Below, in pieces: positions 62,123 through 64,000 of a DNA stretch of 64,000 nt (position 1 is the stretch's first letter; the number at the start of each line of letters is the position of its first letter). This DNA is from an uncultured Desulfobacteraceae bacterium (GTDB lineage Bacteria; Desulfobacterota; Desulfobacteria; Desulfobacterales; UBA2174). Made by a program: the position numbers and the translations under genes. The stretch covers positions 19,189 through 83,188 of the forward strand of contig CALJLV010000086.1 of NCBI GenBank assembly GCA_937982505.1, written 5' to 3'. Under the pieces are notes generated by a model, which was not told where the DNA came from, ran no database searches, and worked only from the letters and a program-made list of their open reading frames with translations.

Positions 62123-63748
62123 ATGGAACGGTATCGCAAGCGCATGAAGGAGATCGAGCGCCGGGCAGTCGAGTTGAAGAAGGCAATTCTCTACCCGGTG
62201 GTCGATCACGGCACGGGGAAATTCATCGGCGAAAGCGCGGTGCGAGCCGAACGCCTCGAAGCCGAAACCCCCCACACCATTTTCGAGATGGCCGGGAAGG
62301 GCGCGGCCACCATCCAGGGCGTGGCCTCCAACGCGCTGCGCTCCTACGCCAACCGCTACGGCGTCCTGCCGCCCGACGATCTGCTGTCCTCGGCCCACAT
62401 GGCCATCGAGCAGGGCCTGATGGCCACCATTCCCGGAGCGAGCAAGGAGGGTCTGCCGGCGGGCGTCTTCGAGTCGGCATCCGCGACCCTGGCGACCACC
62501 GAGGGCATCCTGATGCGCGACAGGATGATTGCCCTGGTGCTGCCGGTCATGCTCCAGATGATCACCTCTCGGATGGTGACCCACATCCCGGGCCAGTTCA
62601 ACCAGAGCGAGATTTTCCGGATCCGCAAAGTCGCCGGTTCCACCTTCGGCGATTTGACCAAGGGCGACGTGATCGACGCCGATTTCAACGGGCATTATGC
62701 CGCGATGGATCAGCGTTTTCTCGCCGCCGAGGGCGACGGGGTGAACGTGGGCGGCGCGGCCAGCGACACGCCCAACTTTTTTTCCCTGAATTCGGCCACC
62801 GACATCGGGGTCAAGATGCCCTTCAGGCGCAAGCGCTGCGTGGTCTATCACGACCGCACCCCGGTGGCCCGCGACGACGGCGAAGGAAACATCTACGGGT
62901 CTTTCGTGCTTGAAGGCTCCACCATTTCCGTGACCGGCGCGGTCGATTACGACAACGGGATCGTCAATCCTGTGTTCAGCGCGGCCCCCGCGGACGGCAT
63001 TGAAATCCACATCGGCGTGGATATCGATATCGAGGCCGACCCGGCCCTGATTCCCATCGTGGACTACATCGAGGATTCCCGCGTGGTCTATCCCCACGAG
63101 TCGGCCCTGAACTGTGGGTACACGCTCCAGAGCCTGTGGGGAATGAAGCGCGAGTACAACCTGAACATGGAAGGCATGGCGATGACGGACATGCGCAACC
63201 TCATCGCCGCCGACAAGGACAGAAAGATCCTCAACGACATCCGCTTTTTCCTCCAGGGCGAAACCGAGTGGGTGATGACCATCCCCGACGCGCTCTACTT
63301 CCAGGAGCACTACGAGACCCTCAAGCAGACCCTGCTGGCCATCGATGCGATCATGCTCAATCGCACGTTGCGCGCCGGCCTGGTGGGTGTCGTGCTCGAC
63401 TCGAAAAGTTCCAGCCTGGTCAAGTCGATGCGATCCCCGAATTTCGAGCCCGCCCCGGGCTACAAGCGCATTCCCCAGCCCCACTACATCGGCCGCCTGT
63501 TTGGCCTGTGGGACGCCTACGAGGATCCGCAAGCGCCGACCGACTACGAGTCGATCTGTTTCGGCATCGGCAACACGGTGGGCGAGGCGGGCTACATCTC
63601 CGGCGACTGCATTCCGCCGCTGCCGTTCAAGCACCCGGTGCTGTCCAACCTCCAGTATGAGCAGACCCTCTGGAGTATGGGTTACCGGGATCTGCACCCG
63701 TTTGACGGGCGCAACTATTTCCACAAGCTGGTTTTTGCGGCCTCCTGA
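62123..63748 (+). CDS. major capsid protein (with N-terminal prodomain)
   Basis: 541 residues, AAAGGAGAG before ATG. The N-terminal ~117 residues are helical and charged (prodomain or delta-like), ending in the cleavage motif VFE|SA (E117). Then a HK97-like capsid region: FRIRKVAGSTFGDL, a long beta-rich E-loop/P-domain and the C-terminal block GYISGDCIPPLPFKHPVLSNLQYEQTLWSMGYRDL. It is preceded by its own control-type sequence and followed by a strong hairpin, as expected for a highly expressed gene. Confidence 0.75.
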   Translation: MERYRKRMKEIERRAVELKKAILYPVVDHGTGKFIGESAVRAERLEAETPHTIFEMAGKGAATIQGVASNALRSYANRYGVLPPDDLLSSAHMAIEQGLMATIPGASKEGLPAGVFESASATLATTEGILMRDRMIALVLPVMLQMITSRMVTHIPGQFNQSEIFRIRKVAGSTFGDLTKGDVIDADFNGHYAAMDQRFLAAEGDGVNVGGAASDTPNFFSLNSATDIGVKMPFRRKRCVVYHDRTPVARDDGEGNIYGSFVLEGSTISVTGAVDYDNGIVNPVFSAAPADGIEIHIGVDIDIEADPALIPIVDYIEDSRVVYPHESALNCGYTLQSLWGMKREYNLNMEGMAMTDMRNLIAADKDRKILNDIRFFLQGETEWVMTIPDALYFQEHYETLKQTLLAIDAIMLNRTLRAGLVGVVLDSKSSSLVKSMRSPNFEPAPGYKRIPQPHYIGRLFGLWDAYEDPQAPTDYESICFGIGNTVGEAGYISGDCIPPLPFKHPVLSNLQYEQTLWSMGYRDLHPFDGRNYFHKLVFAAS

Positions 63749-63784
63749 GCCGGCCCCCGCGGACTACCTCCGCCGCGGTGAAAG

Positions 63785-63817
63785 GGGCGGGCGCCTTTGT
63801 GCGGGAGGCGCCCGCCC
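63785..63817 (+). terminator. strong hairpin after capsid gene
   Basis: GGGCGGGCGCCT (63785-63796) pairs exactly with AGGCGCCCGCCC (63806-63817), loop of 9. No T run follows, so it may be an mRNA-stabilising hairpin or an attenuator rather than a full terminator. Confidence 0.5.
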
Positions 63818-63844
63818 TGCCCAAATCCCGCACCGGAGGAATCA

Positions 63845-64000
63845 ATGGCCACCGTCTACATCGCCAATCCATCGAGCCACACCTTTGATTTGATCGTCGG
63901 TGGCTTGCCCGTTCACATTCCGGCCCATCGGTTTGCGCCGAATCCTGTCATGGTCAAGGTCCGGGACGATCTCGCCGACGCGCTAATGGCTACCGTCCGA
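63845..64000 (+). CDS. hypothetical virion protein (3' truncated by window)
   Basis: ATG 63845 behind CGGAGGAATCA; 52 residues are visible before the window ends. Beta-rich start (TVYIANPSSHTFDLIVGGLPVHIPAHRFAPNP). By position after the capsid gene, probably a head-completion or decoration protein. No family identified from this fragment. Confidence 0.5.
   Translation, partial: MATVYIANPSSHTFDLIVGGLPVHIPAHRFAPNPVMVKVRDDLADALMATVR

Overview
The window reads as the genome of a temperate, contractile-tailed (myovirus-like) phage in circular or permuted form, not as a prophage inside a chromosome. It encodes a portal, a prohead protease/scaffold, a major capsid protein, both terminase subunits, a gp53-like baseplate wedge, a gp5-like spike and a PAAR tip. 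It also carries a tyrosine integrase with an attP core that copies the 3' end of a tRNA-Arg(CCU) gene, and phage genes lie on both sides of that att site. Base composition is GC-rich with strong GGAGG ribosome sites. This fits a GC-rich Gram-negative host, possibly Desulfobacterota, but host assignment from sequence alone is a weak inference.

Layout. (1) 1-22 kb, rightward: the end of an unidentified gene, then a P1-like Dar/polyvalent module (DarA-like protein; zincin-like protein; a 1769-residue multi-domain protein with ParB-like, RelA/SpoT-like, DdrB-ParB-like, ADP-ribosyltransferase-like, pyrophosphatase-like and barnase-like domains; an L,D-transpeptidase-like protein; a 2177-residue DarB-like methylase-helicase), portal, protease/scaffold and a membrane/holin cluster. 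(2) 22-26.8 kb: a divergent ribbon-helix-helix gene and a rightward accessory operon from a strong promoter with a palindromic operator. It includes a DUF1874 (AcrIII-1-like) protein. (3) 26.8-29 kb: terminator, integrase arm sites, attP, a nuclease carrying an integrase-type arm-binding domain, int and xis. (4) 29-44.4 kb, leftward early operon from a lambda-PL-like promoter: SSAP candidate, SbcD/SbcC, NinB-like, helicase interrupted at its start by an HNH gene, SSB, dUTPase and many small zinc proteins. A 1.96-kb element made of two attC-like cassettes is inserted in one phage gene. (5) 44.5-48 kb, lysogeny control: ClpP-like protease, LexA/CI-type repressor, two Cro-like genes, four copies of a 25-bp repeat and three paralogous small leftward genes. 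(6) 48-64 kb, rightward: replication initiator with internal iterons, helicase-loader candidate, a secreted repeat protein, Lar-like and RuvC-like proteins, a 3D-domain protein, terminase (the large subunit holds a LAGLIDADG intein in its P-loop), baseplate/spike genes and the major capsid protein.

How the parts fit. A short motif (two hydrophobic residues, then Glu, then Ser/Ala) recurs only in head-associated proteins, at domain boundaries of the 1769-residue protein and in front of the mature capsid domain. This suggests that the phage protease cuts the giant polyvalent protein into separately delivered effectors. The same operator (TTACC-N3-GGTAA) lies at the cro promoter and twice at the leftward early promoter, giving a lambda-like switch under a self-cleaving repressor.
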